DNA from: Scatomorpha stercorigallinarum
Lineage (GTDB): Bacteria > Bacillota > Clostridia > Oscillospirales > Oscillospiraceae
Length of the DNA stretch: 64,000 nt
Direction: 5' to 3'
NCBI GenBank assembly: GCA_944387865.1
Contig: CALXGN010000001.1
Span: 62,001-126,000, forward strand
The notes beneath the pieces were generated by a model. That model saw only the letters and a list, made by a program, of their open reading frames with translations, was not told the DNA's origin and made no database searches. Position numbers and translations under genes: made by a program. This document shows, one piece after another, positions 42,303 through 50,792 of the stretch (positions within the stretch are counted from its first letter, which is position 1; each line of letters starts with the position of its first letter).

Positions 42303-42324
42303 TTATAGTACACGCCAAACGTGA
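42303..42324 (-). promoter_or_regulatory. -10 box with inverted repeat upstream of the RpiR gene
   Basis: Minus strand: TATAAT (42308-42303) preceded by CACG-TTTGG-CGTG (42324-42312). No strong -35. The repeat sits where a repressor would cover RNA polymerase, possibly autoregulation. Confidence 0.55.
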
Positions 42325-42377
42325 AAAAAACAAGTACAAAAATTTGAACGATTTGCGAAGTCTGATAAGCCCGCCCC

Positions 42378-43091
42378 TCAGAGCGACCTTATATACCGCA
42401 GCTCCTCTTCCGTCAGGTAGCGCCAGCGCCCGCTCGGCAGGTCGCCGAGCAGCAGTTTCCCCTCGGCCACGCGCCTCAGGCGGCTCACTTTTAACCCCGC
42501 CGCGGCGCAGAGCCGCCTCACCTGGCGGTTGCGCCCCTCGTGTATGGTCACTTCCAGCTTCCCGCCGCGCGGCGAGCTGGCAAGGACGCGCACCTCCGCC
42601 GGGCGCACGGGCCGGCCGTCCACCTCCGTCTGCGCCGCCATCACTTCCGCCGCGCGCTCGAGCTCCGCGCCCAGCACGTCCACCACATAGCGCCGCGGCG
42701 CGTCGTGGCTGGGGTGCATGAGGGCATTGGCCGCCTCGCCGTCGTCCGTCAGTATCAGCAGCCCCTCGGAATACATGTCCAGCCGCCCCACGGGATACAC
42801 GCGGTGCCCCGGGACACGCACCAGCTCCGTCACCGCCGGGCGGCCGCGCTCATCGGAGAGCGTCGTCACATAGCCCCGCGGCTTGTTCAGCATTATGTAA
42901 ACCCGCTCCGCCGGCGCCGCCGCCAGCGGCCGGCCGTCGATGCGGATATCGTCCCTCTCCGGGTCAGCGCTCATGCCGAGCCGGGCCGCTTCGCCGTTCA
43001 CCGTCACGCGCCCGGCCCTGATGAGCTCCTCCGCCGCGCGGCGGGAGGCCGCCCCGGCGGAGGATATGAGCTTTTGCAATCTTTCGGCCAT
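42378..43091 (-). CDS. rRNA pseudouridine synthase (RluB/RsuA family)
   Basis: 237 residues: N-terminal S4 domain (LQKLISSAGAASRRAAEELIRAGRVTVNG) and catalytic domain with VYIMLNKPRGYVTT, VYPVGRLDMYSEGLLILTDDG (catalytic Asp) and EGRNRQVRRLCAAAG. Last gene of the group that begins with the site-2 protease. Confidence 0.93.
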   Translation of the reverse strand: MAERLQKLISSAGAASRRAAEELIRAGRVTVNGEAARLGMSADPERDDIRIDGRPLAAAPAERVYIMLNKPRGYVTTLSDERGRPAVTELVRVPGHRVYPVGRLDMYSEGLLILTDDGEAANALMHPSHDAPRRYVVDVLGAELERAAEVMAAQTEVDGRPVRPAEVRVLASSPRGGKLEVTIHEGRNRQVRRLCAAAGLKVSRLRRVAEGKLLLGDLPSGRWRYLTEEELRYIRSL

Positions 43092-43103
43092 ACCGGCCTC
43101 CCG

Positions 43104-44219
43104 TCATTTCGTCTGCAAATAGTATGGCCCCGCGAAGCTGATATACCTCGCCAGCTCTTTCAGCGGGGCGCTCTTCGCCGCGTCCGGCGCGGCCCTCAGC
43201 GCGCGTGAGGCGAGCTCCTCCCCGCGCAGCGTGACATATACCCGCCCCAGCGCCTCGCCGGCCTTCACCGGCCCAAAGACAAAGGGCGGCAGCTCGATAT
43301 GCGTCTCCAGCCCCGCCAGCTCCCCGCGCTCGAGCAGGACGCTCGCGCCGCTCTCAGGCGAGAGCCGGGCGTTTTCCCCGCCCGCCACCGGCAGGCGCAG
43401 CTCCATCTCCGCGTCGATGACCGGCGCGTAGGCATAGTTGTCAAAGGCCCAGTCATAGAGCGCCGTGTGGTCTGCCCAGTCGTCGGGGTCGGAGAGCGTG
43501 ACGCAGATAAGGCGCGTCCCCTCACGCTCGGCGCAGGTCACCAGGCAACGCCCGGCGGCCATCGTGTAGCCCGTCTTGCCGGCGATGCAGCCGGGGTACT
43601 CCTTCAGCAGCCGGTTGTGGTTCAAAAGCAGCTTTTCGCCCACCGTCCGCTGCGTGCTGGCGCCGATTTCCGCGATCGCCGGCTGCTCCAGGCACGCGGC
43701 CATCAGCAGCGCGACGTCCCGCGCCGTGGCGCGGTGCCACGGCGCGTCCAGACCGTGCGGGTTGGCGAAGTGCGAGCCGGTCATCCCCAGCTCCGCCGCC
43801 TTCTCGTTCATCAGCTCCGCGAAGGCTTCCTCGCTTCCCGCCGTGTGCAGGGCCAGCGCCGTCGCCGCGTCGTTTCCGGAAACCAGCAGCAGCCCGCAGA
43901 GCAGCTCCTCCACACTGTAGCGCTCGCCGGCGCGCAGATACATCGACGAGCCCTCGATGCCGCACATCTCCGGCGTTATGTCAACCATATCGTCCGGCGC
44001 GCACTCATCCAGCGCCACCAGCGCCGTCATCAGCTTGGTCACGCTGGCGATGAGCATCGGCTCGTCGGCGTTTTTTTCGTACAGCGTCTCCAGCGTGTCC
44101 GCATGGACGACCACCGCCGCCTGGGCCGAGACAGCGGGCGCATCCTGCGCCGCGAAGGCCGGCGTAGCCGCCGCGAGCGCCGCCAGCAGCGCCAGCAATG
44201 GGGATAAGAGCTTTTTCAC
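43104..44219 (-). CDS. D-alanyl-D-alanine carboxypeptidase (DacB/DacF-like)
   Basis: Exported penicillin-binding protein that trims peptidoglycan stem peptides. 371 residues: signal peptide ending near ATPAFAAQ, SxxK as ASVTKLMTAL, SGN as LVSGNDAATAL, KTG as AGKTGYTMAAGR, then a C-terminal beta domain. In the scpAB-linked position a spore cortex role (DacB) is likely. Confidence 0.93.
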   Translation of the reverse strand: MKKLLSPLLALLAALAAATPAFAAQDAPAVSAQAAVVVHADTLETLYEKNADEPMLIASVTKLMTALVALDECAPDDMVDITPEMCGIEGSSMYLRAGERYSVEELLCGLLLVSGNDAATALALHTAGSEEAFAELMNEKAAELGMTGSHFANPHGLDAPWHRATARDVALLMAACLEQPAIAEIGASTQRTVGEKLLLNHNRLLKEYPGCIAGKTGYTMAAGRCLVTCAEREGTRLICVTLSDPDDWADHTALYDWAFDNYAYAPVIDAEMELRLPVAGGENARLSPESGASVLLERGELAGLETHIELPPFVFGPVKAGEALGRVYVTLRGEELASRALRAAPDAAKSAPLKELARYISFAGPYYLQTK

Positions 44220-44274
44220 CCTTTGAGCACCTCCTGAAAATGGCGGTGCTTATTATCCCCATCCGGGCGCCGGC

Positions 44275-44736
44275 TTATGCCCTGTCCATCTGCTCGGCCA
44301 CCGCCTCGGCGGCCACATCGGCGGCCTCCCGGGCGGAGCTCTCGGCCGCAGCCGCGCGCTTGTCCCCGGCCTTTTTGTCCAGGAACTGCTCGGCCTTGTC
44401 GATGAGCAGCGGCACCATGTCGATCACGCGGTCGAGCGTGGTATTGGCCGGCGGCAGGATGTTGAGCATCCTCACCGAGCCCTCCTTGACGATGAGGAAG
44501 CCGATGGGCTCGATGCGTATGCCCGCTCCGCTGCCCCCGGCGAAGCCGCTGCGCTGCTTGACGAGGTCGCTGCCTCCGTGCCCGAAGCCGAGGCTGACGC
44601 GGGAGACGGGCACGAGCGTCACGCCGTCCGGCGTCGTTATGGGCTCGCCGACGACGGTGTTGACGTCCACCATCTCCTTGATCTTAGCCATGCTGGCCTG
44701 CAGGAATTCCGCCATTGGGGTCTGCATCTGTTCCAT
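44275..44736 (-). CDS. ytfJ: GerW/YtfJ sporulation protein
   Basis: 153 residues. DVNTVVGEPITTPDGVTLVPVSRVSLGFGHGG and GFAGGSGAGIRIEPIGFLIV are the GerW pattern, required for normal germination of B. subtilis spores. AAGGAAGGA precedes the ATG at 44736. It overlaps the DUF2953 gene by 53 bases, unusually long. Confidence 0.94.
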   Translation of the reverse strand: MEQMQTPMAEFLQASMAKIKEMVDVNTVVGEPITTPDGVTLVPVSRVSLGFGHGGSDLVKQRSGFAGGSGAGIRIEPIGFLIVKEGSVRMLNILPPANTTLDRVIDMVPLLIDKAEQFLDKKAGDKRAAAAESSAREAADVAAEAVAEQMDRA

Positions 44737-45391
44737 CGTTATCCTTCCTTTCTGCCTTTTCGGCCGCCGCGGCCTTGCCGGCGGCGCGTTTGATTTTTAT
44801 AAAGCCAAACCCGGCCGCGAGCAGCACGGCCAGTATCCGTCCCAGGCTGATAGTCACCGTGACCTCCGCGTCCGCGCGGCACTCGGTGCTCTCAAAATCG
44901 ACGCCCACCTGGATGTCCCTCCGCCGGATGTCCCATCCCCGGCCGGACAGCCCCTCGACGATGCCGGCCGCCGCGTTGGCGTAGCCGTACAGCATCGCCG
45001 TGTCATAGGGGTCCTCGCAGGCGGCGACGAAGTGTACCATCAAATAGTTCACCGTGAACTTCCTGCGGAAGCGGTCGAGCGTAGAGAACGCAAGCTTCAA
45101 AAGCTCGGGTATCTGCTCCTTCGTGAGCCCCATCGGCAGGCCCTTTTTCTTCTCCGCCGGCTCTTCGGCGGCGGGCTTTTTCTCCTTTTTGGGTTTCTTT
45201 TCGCGCGGCTTCTTTTCCTTTTTGGGCTTCTTCCGCTCCTTCTGCGGGATGATGCCGATATTTATTCCCATCACCCGCGCGTCCACCACCAGCTCCCCGC
45301 CGGTGTACGCCACATGCGCGCCAAAGGGCACGGCGAGCACGAACACGATCAGCGCCAGCAGCGCGAGCAGTATCCAAAGCACAACGGTCAA
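44684..45391 (-). CDS. DUF2953 membrane protein
   Basis: 235 residues: N-terminal membrane helix (VVLWILLALLALIVFVLAVPFG), a Lys-rich stretch with repeated KKPKKEKKP blocks (residues 55-85), the DUF2953 core (FRRKFTVNYLMVHFVAACEDPYDTAMLYGYANAAAGIVEGL) and a C-terminal helix. It pairs with GerW in many spore formers. Start is a TTG at 45391 overlapping the scpB stop, with GGAGGTGG 8 bases upstream. Confidence 0.86.
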   Translation of the reverse strand: MTVVLWILLALLALIVFVLAVPFGAHVAYTGGELVVDARVMGINIGIIPQKERKKPKKEKKPREKKPKKEKKPAAEEPAEKKKGLPMGLTKEQIPELLKLAFSTLDRFRRKFTVNYLMVHFVAACEDPYDTAMLYGYANAAAGIVEGLSGRGWDIRRRDIQVGVDFESTECRADAEVTVTISLGRILAVLLAAGFGFIKIKRAAGKAAAAEKAERKDNDGTDADPNGGIPAGQHG

Positions 45392-46002
45392 GCGTCACCA
45401 CCTCCGGCGTCCATTTCCAGCTCCAGCTGTTCCCCTCGTCCTTTCAGTTCGTCTATGGCCTCGCGCAGCTTGTCCATGCCGTCCGTGGCGGACATGTCCG
45501 GCAGCGCGGGCAGTTCCTCCAGCGAGCTCAGCCCCATCACGCGCAAAAATGCGTCCGTCGTCTTATAGAGCGTGGGCCGGCCCGGGGCTTCGAGCCGCCC
45601 CGCCGGGGCTATCAGCCCCTTGTCCGCCAGCGAGGCGACGGTGTACGAGCTGTCCACGCCCCTCACCTGCTCCACATAGGCCCGCGTGACGGGCTGGAAA
45701 TAGGCGATGATGGCCAGCGCCTCCAGCGCGCTCTGGCTCAATCGCGGCGGCGCGCGGTGCTCGATGGCCTTCGCCGCCTCCCGCGAATACTCCGGCGCGG
45801 AGCACAGCTGCAGGCTGTCCCCCAGCCGCAGCAGCCTTATCCCCCGCCCCCGGCTCTCATACTCCTCCGCCAGCGCGGCGGCGGAGGAGAACACGTCCTC
45901 CTCCGCCACGCCCAGGGCGAGCGAGAGCCGCGCCGCCGGCAGCGGTTCGCCGGAAGCGAAGAGTATGGCCTCGATGGCCGGCTTGAGCTTTTCTTCCGTC
46001 AT
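45388..46002 (-). CDS. scpB: Segregation and condensation protein B
   Basis: SMC complex kleisin partner. 204 residues with two winged helices: LKPAIEAILFASGEPLPAARL, SAPEYSREAAKAIEHRAPPRLSQSALEALAIIAYFQPVTRAYVEQVRGVDS and LIAPAGRLEAPGRPTLYKTTDAFLRVMGLSSLEELP. Follows scpA by 2 bases. Confidence 0.95.
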   Translation of the reverse strand: MTEEKLKPAIEAILFASGEPLPAARLSLALGVAEEDVFSSAAALAEEYESRGRGIRLLRLGDSLQLCSAPEYSREAAKAIEHRAPPRLSQSALEALAIIAYFQPVTRAYVEQVRGVDSSYTVASLADKGLIAPAGRLEAPGRPTLYKTTDAFLRVMGLSSLEELPALPDMSATDGMDKLREAIDELKGRGEQLELEMDAGGGDA

Positions 46003-46004
46003 AT

Positions 46005-46796
46005 CTACTCCTCGATGGCCTCAATGATACTGTCCACATCCCCGCCGGCGAAGGAGACGTCGATCTCCCCGTCCTCGCGGTCCGTCAATATGATACTGCC
46101 CATCGCGCACAGCTCTAAAACCGAAAGGAACGACGCCACCAGCTCCGAGCGGCTGCCCGCCAGGGCGTAGATCTCCCGCAGCGTGCGCCTGCCGCCCTCA
46201 AGCAGGGCGATGAGCTCGCGGCTCTTGTCGCGCACGCCGTAGACGATGCGCCGTGGCGCGATGCCCTCCATCGCCGGCGGCCCCGGCAATCGCGCGTCCG
46301 TGCGCGAGAAAACGGCCAGCAGCGCGCCCAGCAGCTCCGCCGGCTCGTGGCGGTAGCCATACTCGCGCGCCTCCTTCGGCAGCGGCTCCTGCCCGCGGGT
46401 GAAAAGCCGCAGCCCCTCCTCCGCGCGCTCGGCCAGCTCCGGCAGCACGCCGCGCACGCTCTCCAGCGCGCCGCGGTTCTTCAGCTGTTCCAGCGAGCTC
46501 ATCAGCTGTTCCAGCTCCGTCAGCTCCTGCGGCTCCGGCGCCAGCAGCATCTTCGTCTTGATGTACAGCAGATACGCCGCCATCTGGATGAACTCGCTGG
46601 CCACTTCCAGGTCCAGCTCCTCCATCCGCGCCAGGTAGGCGAGGTACTGGTCCAGTATCTCGGACACCTTGATGTCGCGTATCTCTATCTTGTTTTTCGA
46701 GAGCAGCATCAGTATCAGGCTCAGCGGCCCCTCAAAATCGGCCAAGCTGTCCTGCTCCCGGACGACGCCCTCCAGATGGAATGTCGGGTTTTCCAT
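46005..46796 (-). CDS. scpA: Segregation and condensation protein A
   Basis: Kleisin of the SMC-ScpAB complex. 263 residues: FEGPLSLILMLLSKNKIEIRDIKVSEILDQYLAYL near the N terminus, AAYLLYIKTKMLLA, and a C-terminal winged helix. Start 9 bases after the protease stop. Confidence 0.95.
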   Translation of the reverse strand: MENPTFHLEGVVREQDSLADFEGPLSLILMLLSKNKIEIRDIKVSEILDQYLAYLARMEELDLEVASEFIQMAAYLLYIKTKMLLAPEPQELTELEQLMSSLEQLKNRGALESVRGVLPELAERAEEGLRLFTRGQEPLPKEAREYGYRHEPAELLGALLAVFSRTDARLPGPPAMEGIAPRRIVYGVRDKSRELIALLEGGRRTLREIYALAGSRSELVASFLSVLELCAMGSIILTDREDGEIDVSFAGGDVDSIIEAIEE

Positions 46797-46805
46797 ATAC
46801 GCGCC

Positions 46806-47498
46806 TCACATGAGCCGCAGGGCCAGGGCAAAGCCCCAGTCGGCAAAGACGAACAGCCTCTCGAACACCCAGCCCGTCGCGCGCGAGAGCGGGTCGAGCC
46901 CGGAGAAGTCACTCAGCACGATGAGCGCCAGCAGGGCGATCATGCCGTAGCGCTCATAGCGCATGAGCTGCATATAAGCCCGGTCGGAGATGAATGAATA
47001 GAGCACCTTGCTGCCGTCCAGCGGCGGTATGGGTATGATGTTGAAAAGCGCCAGCGCCAGGCTCAGGTACGCCGTCAGGTAGAGCCCCTCGTTGAGGTAA
47101 TAGAGCGCCCCGCCGCGGTAAAAAGCCCCCGGAGCCGTGAGCCCGTATAAAAACAGCGCCGCCAGGCACAGTATCACGTTCATCAGCGGCCCCGCCGCGG
47201 CGGTGACGGCCATATCCCTTTTGGGGTTTTTGAACTTCCTCATGTCCACCGGCACGGGCTTGGCCCAGCCGAAGCGGAAGAGCACCATCATGGCCAGGCC
47301 GATGATGTCGATGTGCTTGAGCGGGTCGAGCGTCAGCCGCCCCATGCGTTTGGCGGTGTCGTCCCCCAGGCGGTAGGCCGCCCAGCCGTGCGCGCACTCG
47401 TGCAGCGTGATGCAGATGAGGGCGGGCAGCACCGAGAGGGCGATATCCAGCAGGTAAGACCAGTCCAGCCCCCTCCATATCGTTTGCAAAGTGTGCAT
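46806..47498 (-). CDS. Site-2 protease family (M50) membrane peptidase
   Basis: 230 residues with about six membrane helices. Zinc motifs: LHECAHGWAAYRLGD (HExxH) and the third ligand region NIIPIPPLDGSKVL. Substrate unknown; the short form without PDZ is the YwhC/rhomboid-like group, not SpoIVFB with a CBS domain. First gene of the group leading to scpA. Confidence 0.9.
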   Translation of the reverse strand: MHTLQTIWRGLDWSYLLDIALSVLPALICITLHECAHGWAAYRLGDDTAKRMGRLTLDPLKHIDIIGLAMMVLFRFGWAKPVPVDMRKFKNPKRDMAVTAAAGPLMNVILCLAALFLYGLTAPGAFYRGGALYYLNEGLYLTAYLSLALALFNIIPIPPLDGSKVLYSFISDRAYMQLMRYERYGMIALLALIVLSDFSGLDPLSRATGWVFERLFVFADWGFALALRLM

Positions 47499-47518
47499 CG
47501 TTTCACCTCATGGGGATA

Positions 47519-47547
47519 ATTATAACAATATCCGCGCGCGAATACAA
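47519..47547 (-). promoter_or_regulatory. Promoter of the protease-scpA-rluB operon
   Basis: Minus strand: TTGTAT, 17-base spacer, TATAAT; -10 is 21 bases before the ATG. Confidence 0.85.
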
Positions 47548-47609
47548 GTGCGCCGTGAAAAAGCGCGAAAAAACCCGTGGGCCGCCGCAAATATGCGCTG
47601 TCAACAAGT

Positions 47610-47647
47610 TTTTATAAAAAGCCGCCCCGCCATTCCGGCGGGACGGC
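47610..47647 (-). terminator. Terminator of the lon-engB group
   Basis: GCCGCCCCGCC pairs with GGCGGGACGGC (11 bp with one G-U in the transcript), followed on the minus strand by TTTTTATAAAAA; 4 bases past the engB stop. Confidence 0.85.
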
Positions 47648-47651
47648 CACT

Positions 47652-48242
47652 TTATATGCGGGCGTATATCTGCGCGAGCAGCTGTTCCCTGCCCGTGCCC
47701 TTTTCGGCCGAGAAGGCCAGCGCCGCGACCTCCTCGGGCAGCTCCAGCGCCGCGCGGATGGCCTCCAGCGCGCCCGGTACGGCCGTCTTGGCCAGCTTGT
47801 CGCACTTGTTGGCGGCAACGGCGAAGGGCCTGCCGGAATCTTTGAACCAGCCGGCCATGGTCAGGTCGTCCGCCGTCGGCTTATGCCGCGCGTCCACGAT
47901 CAGCACGCCCAGCGTGATCTGCTCCGGCTCGGCGAAAAAGCTCTCCATCAGCCTTGCCCAGCGGTCGCGCTCGCCCTTGGCCACGGCCGCGTAGCCGTAC
48001 CCGGGCAGGTCCACGAACCAGCACTTGCCATCGATGCGGAAATAGTTCACATGCACCGTCTTGCCCGGCGTTGCGCCCACCCGTGCGAAGTTTTTCCGGT
48101 TCAGCAGCCGGTTGATGACCGAGCTCTTGCCCACGTTCGACTTCCCCGCAAAGACGATGCGCGGCAGGCTGTCGCGCACGAAGCCCTGCGGCGAAGCGGC
48201 TGACTTGACGAATTCCGCCCTGTTCAGGTTGAGCTGCGCCAT
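47652..48242 (-). CDS. engB: Ribosome biogenesis GTP-binding protein EngB (YsxC)
   Basis: Essential 50S assembly GTPase. 196 residues: G1 GKSNVGKSSVINRLL, G2 ATPGKT, G3 DLPGYGYAAV, G4 ANKCDKL. Starts 1 base after lon, the conserved lon-engB pair. Confidence 0.95.
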   Translation of the reverse strand: MAQLNLNRAEFVKSAASPQGFVRDSLPRIVFAGKSNVGKSSVINRLLNRKNFARVGATPGKTVHVNYFRIDGKCWFVDLPGYGYAAVAKGERDRWARLMESFFAEPEQITLGVLIVDARHKPTADDLTMAGWFKDSGRPFAVAANKCDKLAKTAVPGALEAIRAALELPEEVAALAFSAEKGTGREQLLAQIYARI

Positions 48243-48243
48243 A

Positions 48244-50694
48244 TCACTGCCCTATGCGCGTGCCGGCGTCTGTCACCGGCTGGTGGACGGGCGCGGCGGG
48301 GGCGTTTTCCGCCTTTTCCGGCGCCGCGGCCGGCGCTTTGCCGCCCAGGGCGTCCTCCTCAGCGGCCCGGCGGTTGAGCGCCGTGTCGAGTATGGCGTCC
48401 ACATGGTCGGCGGTGATGAAGCGCAGGCAGTGCCGCACGCTCTGGTCGATTTCGTCCAGGTCCGCCTCGTTCCCCGCGGGGATGATGACGGTGGAGACGC
48501 CCGCGCGCAGCGCGGCCATGGTCTTTTCCTTCAGCCCGCCGATGGGCAGTATGCGCCCGCGCAGCGTGATCTCGCCCGTCATGGCCAGGTCGCGCCGCAC
48601 CGGTATCCCCGTGAGGGCGGAGATGACGCCGATGCAGATGGTGATGCCGGCACTGGGCCCGTCCTTGGGCACGGCCCCCTCCGGGAAGTGGATATGGATG
48701 TCGCGGTTCTTATAAAACTCCGGGTCGATGCCCAGCTGCCGGGCCCGCGAGCGGATATAGGTGATGGCCGCCTTGCAGCTCTCCTTCATCACGTCGCCCA
48801 GGTTGCCGGTGAGCTCCAGGTGCCCCGCGCCCTCGACCACATTCACCTCCACGTCCAGCACCTCTCCGCCGACGGAGGTCCAGGCGAGCCCGCGCACGAG
48901 CCCCACCTCGTCCTTCGGATAGACGGCGTCCGGCTTGTAGCGCGGCACGCCCAGCAGCGGCTCCAGCATCCCCGCGCGCACGTTCAGGCTCTTGTATTCC
49001 CCCTGGGCGATGCCGGCGGCGCACTTGCGGCAGACGGCGGCCAGTTCCCGTTCCAGCAGCCTCACGCCGCTCTCGCGCGTGTAGAGCGAGATGATCTCGC
49101 GGATGGCGTCGTCGCTCACGCGCAGCGTGCGGCCGTTGAGGCCGTGCTTCGCGCGCTGCTTGGGCAGCAGGTGGCGCCTGGCGATCTGCAGCTTCTCCTC
49201 GTCGGTGTAGCTCGTGAGCTCTATCACCTCCATGCGGTCGAGCAGCGGCCGCGGGATGGTGTCCGTAGTGTTGGCGGTGGTGATGAAGAGCACGTCGGAA
49301 AGGTCTACGGGTATCTCCATGTAATTGTCGCGGAAGTGGCAGTTCTGCTCGAAGTCGAGCGCCTCCAGCAGCGCGGCCGAGGGGTCGCCGCGGTAATCGC
49401 TGCCCAGCTTGTCGATCTCATCGAGCACCATCAGCGGGTTCATGCTCCCGGCCTGGATGAGCCCGGATACGAGCCGCCCCGGCATGGCGCCGATGTAGGT
49501 CTTGCGGTGGCCGCGCACCTCCGCTTCGTCGTGCACGCCGCCAAGGGCCACGCGCGCGAGCTTGCGGTTGGTGGCGCGGGCGATGCTCATGGCGATGCTC
49601 GTCTTGCCCGTGCCCGGCGGCCCCACCAGGCAGATGACGCCGCCCTTGACGTCCGGCGCCAGCTTGCGCACGGCGAGGAACTCGATTATGCGCTCTTTCA
49701 CCTTGTCGAGCCCGAAGTGGTCCTCGTCGAGCAGCTTCTTCGCGCGGGCGATGTCCAGCGTCTCCCTGGTGCGGATGTTCCAGGGCACCTCCAGGCAGGT
49801 GTCCAGATAGCCGCGTATCACCGAGGCCTCGGCGGAGCCGAAGGGCTGCCGCGCCAGGCGGCTGACCTCCTTCATCAGCTTCTCCTCGCTCTCGTCGTCG
49901 AGCCCGGCGGCGAGGATGCGCGTGCGGTAATCGTCCAGCTCCTGCGGCGTGTCGTCCTCGCCCAGCTCGGACTGGATGATCTTCATCTGCTCGCGCAGGA
50001 AATACTCGCGCTGGTTGCGGTTCATGGCCTCCTGCGTGCTCTCGTTCAGCTCGCGCTCGATGCTCAGCAGCGAGAGCTCGCGCGTGAGCATACGGCAGAG
50101 CGAAGCCAGCCGGCGCGAAGGGCGCAGCTCTTCCAGCAGCTTCTGCTTCTCCTGCGGCTTGAGGTAGATATTCTGCGCTATGAAGTCGGAGACATAGGCC
50201 GCGTCCGTGCTCGTCATGATGTTGATGACGCTCTCCGGCGCCACGTTACCGGATATCTCGGCGTATTCGCCGTAGAGCGCCGTGCAGCGGCGGCAGAGCG
50301 CCTCCGTCTTAACGCTGGGCTTCTCCTCCACGTCCGGCACGGGGTCGATCTCCGCGAACATGCAGGGCTGGTCTGCGGTGAGGTCGGCGATGCGCCCGCG
50401 GGCCACGCCCTCCACCATCACGCGCACGTTCTTGCCGCCCGGCTGGCGCAGCATCTGCCTCACGCGGCAGACGGTGCCCACGCGGTAGATGTCGTCAAGG
50501 AACGGCACGTCCTTGGTTATCTCCTTCTGCGCGGTGAGGAAAATGACCTGGTCCGCGCCCATGGAAAAGTTGAGCGCCGCCACGGACATCGGCCGCTCCA
50601 CGTCGAAATTCAGCAGCATCCCGGGGAACACGGAAAGCCCCCGCAGCGCCAGCACGGGCAGCGTGCGTCGCCCGTTGAATTCAAGATCGCTCAT
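48244..50694 (-). CDS. lon: ATP-dependent protease Lon
   Basis: 816 residues: N-terminal substrate domain (LPVLALRGLSVFPGMLLNFDV), AAA+ module with CLVGPPGTGKTSIAMSIARAT, and the Ser-Lys protease domain with the catalytic Ser in PKDGPSAGITI and the Lys in GGLKEKTMAAL. A Pro/Ala-rich tail of about 45 residues extends the C terminus. AAGGAG lies before ATG 50694; the GTG three codons upstream is inside the site. Confidence 0.96.
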   Translation of the reverse strand: MSDLEFNGRRTLPVLALRGLSVFPGMLLNFDVERPMSVAALNFSMGADQVIFLTAQKEITKDVPFLDDIYRVGTVCRVRQMLRQPGGKNVRVMVEGVARGRIADLTADQPCMFAEIDPVPDVEEKPSVKTEALCRRCTALYGEYAEISGNVAPESVINIMTSTDAAYVSDFIAQNIYLKPQEKQKLLEELRPSRRLASLCRMLTRELSLLSIERELNESTQEAMNRNQREYFLREQMKIIQSELGEDDTPQELDDYRTRILAAGLDDESEEKLMKEVSRLARQPFGSAEASVIRGYLDTCLEVPWNIRTRETLDIARAKKLLDEDHFGLDKVKERIIEFLAVRKLAPDVKGGVICLVGPPGTGKTSIAMSIARATNRKLARVALGGVHDEAEVRGHRKTYIGAMPGRLVSGLIQAGSMNPLMVLDEIDKLGSDYRGDPSAALLEALDFEQNCHFRDNYMEIPVDLSDVLFITTANTTDTIPRPLLDRMEVIELTSYTDEEKLQIARRHLLPKQRAKHGLNGRTLRVSDDAIREIISLYTRESGVRLLERELAAVCRKCAAGIAQGEYKSLNVRAGMLEPLLGVPRYKPDAVYPKDEVGLVRGLAWTSVGGEVLDVEVNVVEGAGHLELTGNLGDVMKESCKAAITYIRSRARQLGIDPEFYKNRDIHIHFPEGAVPKDGPSAGITICIGVISALTGIPVRRDLAMTGEITLRGRILPIGGLKEKTMAALRAGVSTVIIPAGNEADLDEIDQSVRHCLRFITADHVDAILDTALNRRAAEEDALGGKAPAAAPEKAENAPAAPVHQPVTDAGTRIGQ

Positions 50695-50733
50695 AAATGA
50701 CACTCCTTCCTGGAGTAAAAGGGTCTATGCAAT

Positions 50734-50739
50734 ATTATA
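50734..50739 (-). promoter_or_regulatory. -10 box of lon
   Basis: TATAAT on the minus strand, 40 bases before the start. No good -35 found. No CIRCE, HrcA or CtsR-type repeats are seen. Confidence 0.5.
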
Positions 50740-50753
50740 TGCCGTATTACCGA

Positions 50754-50782
50754 GGAGGCGGGTGCGCGAAACACCCGCCTCC
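50754..50782. other. Inverted repeat between clpX and lon
   Basis: GGAGGCGGGTG pairs with CACCCGCCTCC (11 bp, loop of 7). The T-run lies on the plus-strand side, the wrong one for clpX, so it is not a normal terminator for the minus-strand genes. Confidence 0.5.
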
Positions 50783-50792
50783 GAAAATTTTT

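Noticed and set aside
48061..50700. An 879-codon plus-strand reading frame opposite lon
   Set aside because: Third-position GC makes long antisense frames common here. It has shadow composition (His, Ala, Val, Gly), no ribosome site and covers a clear lon gene.
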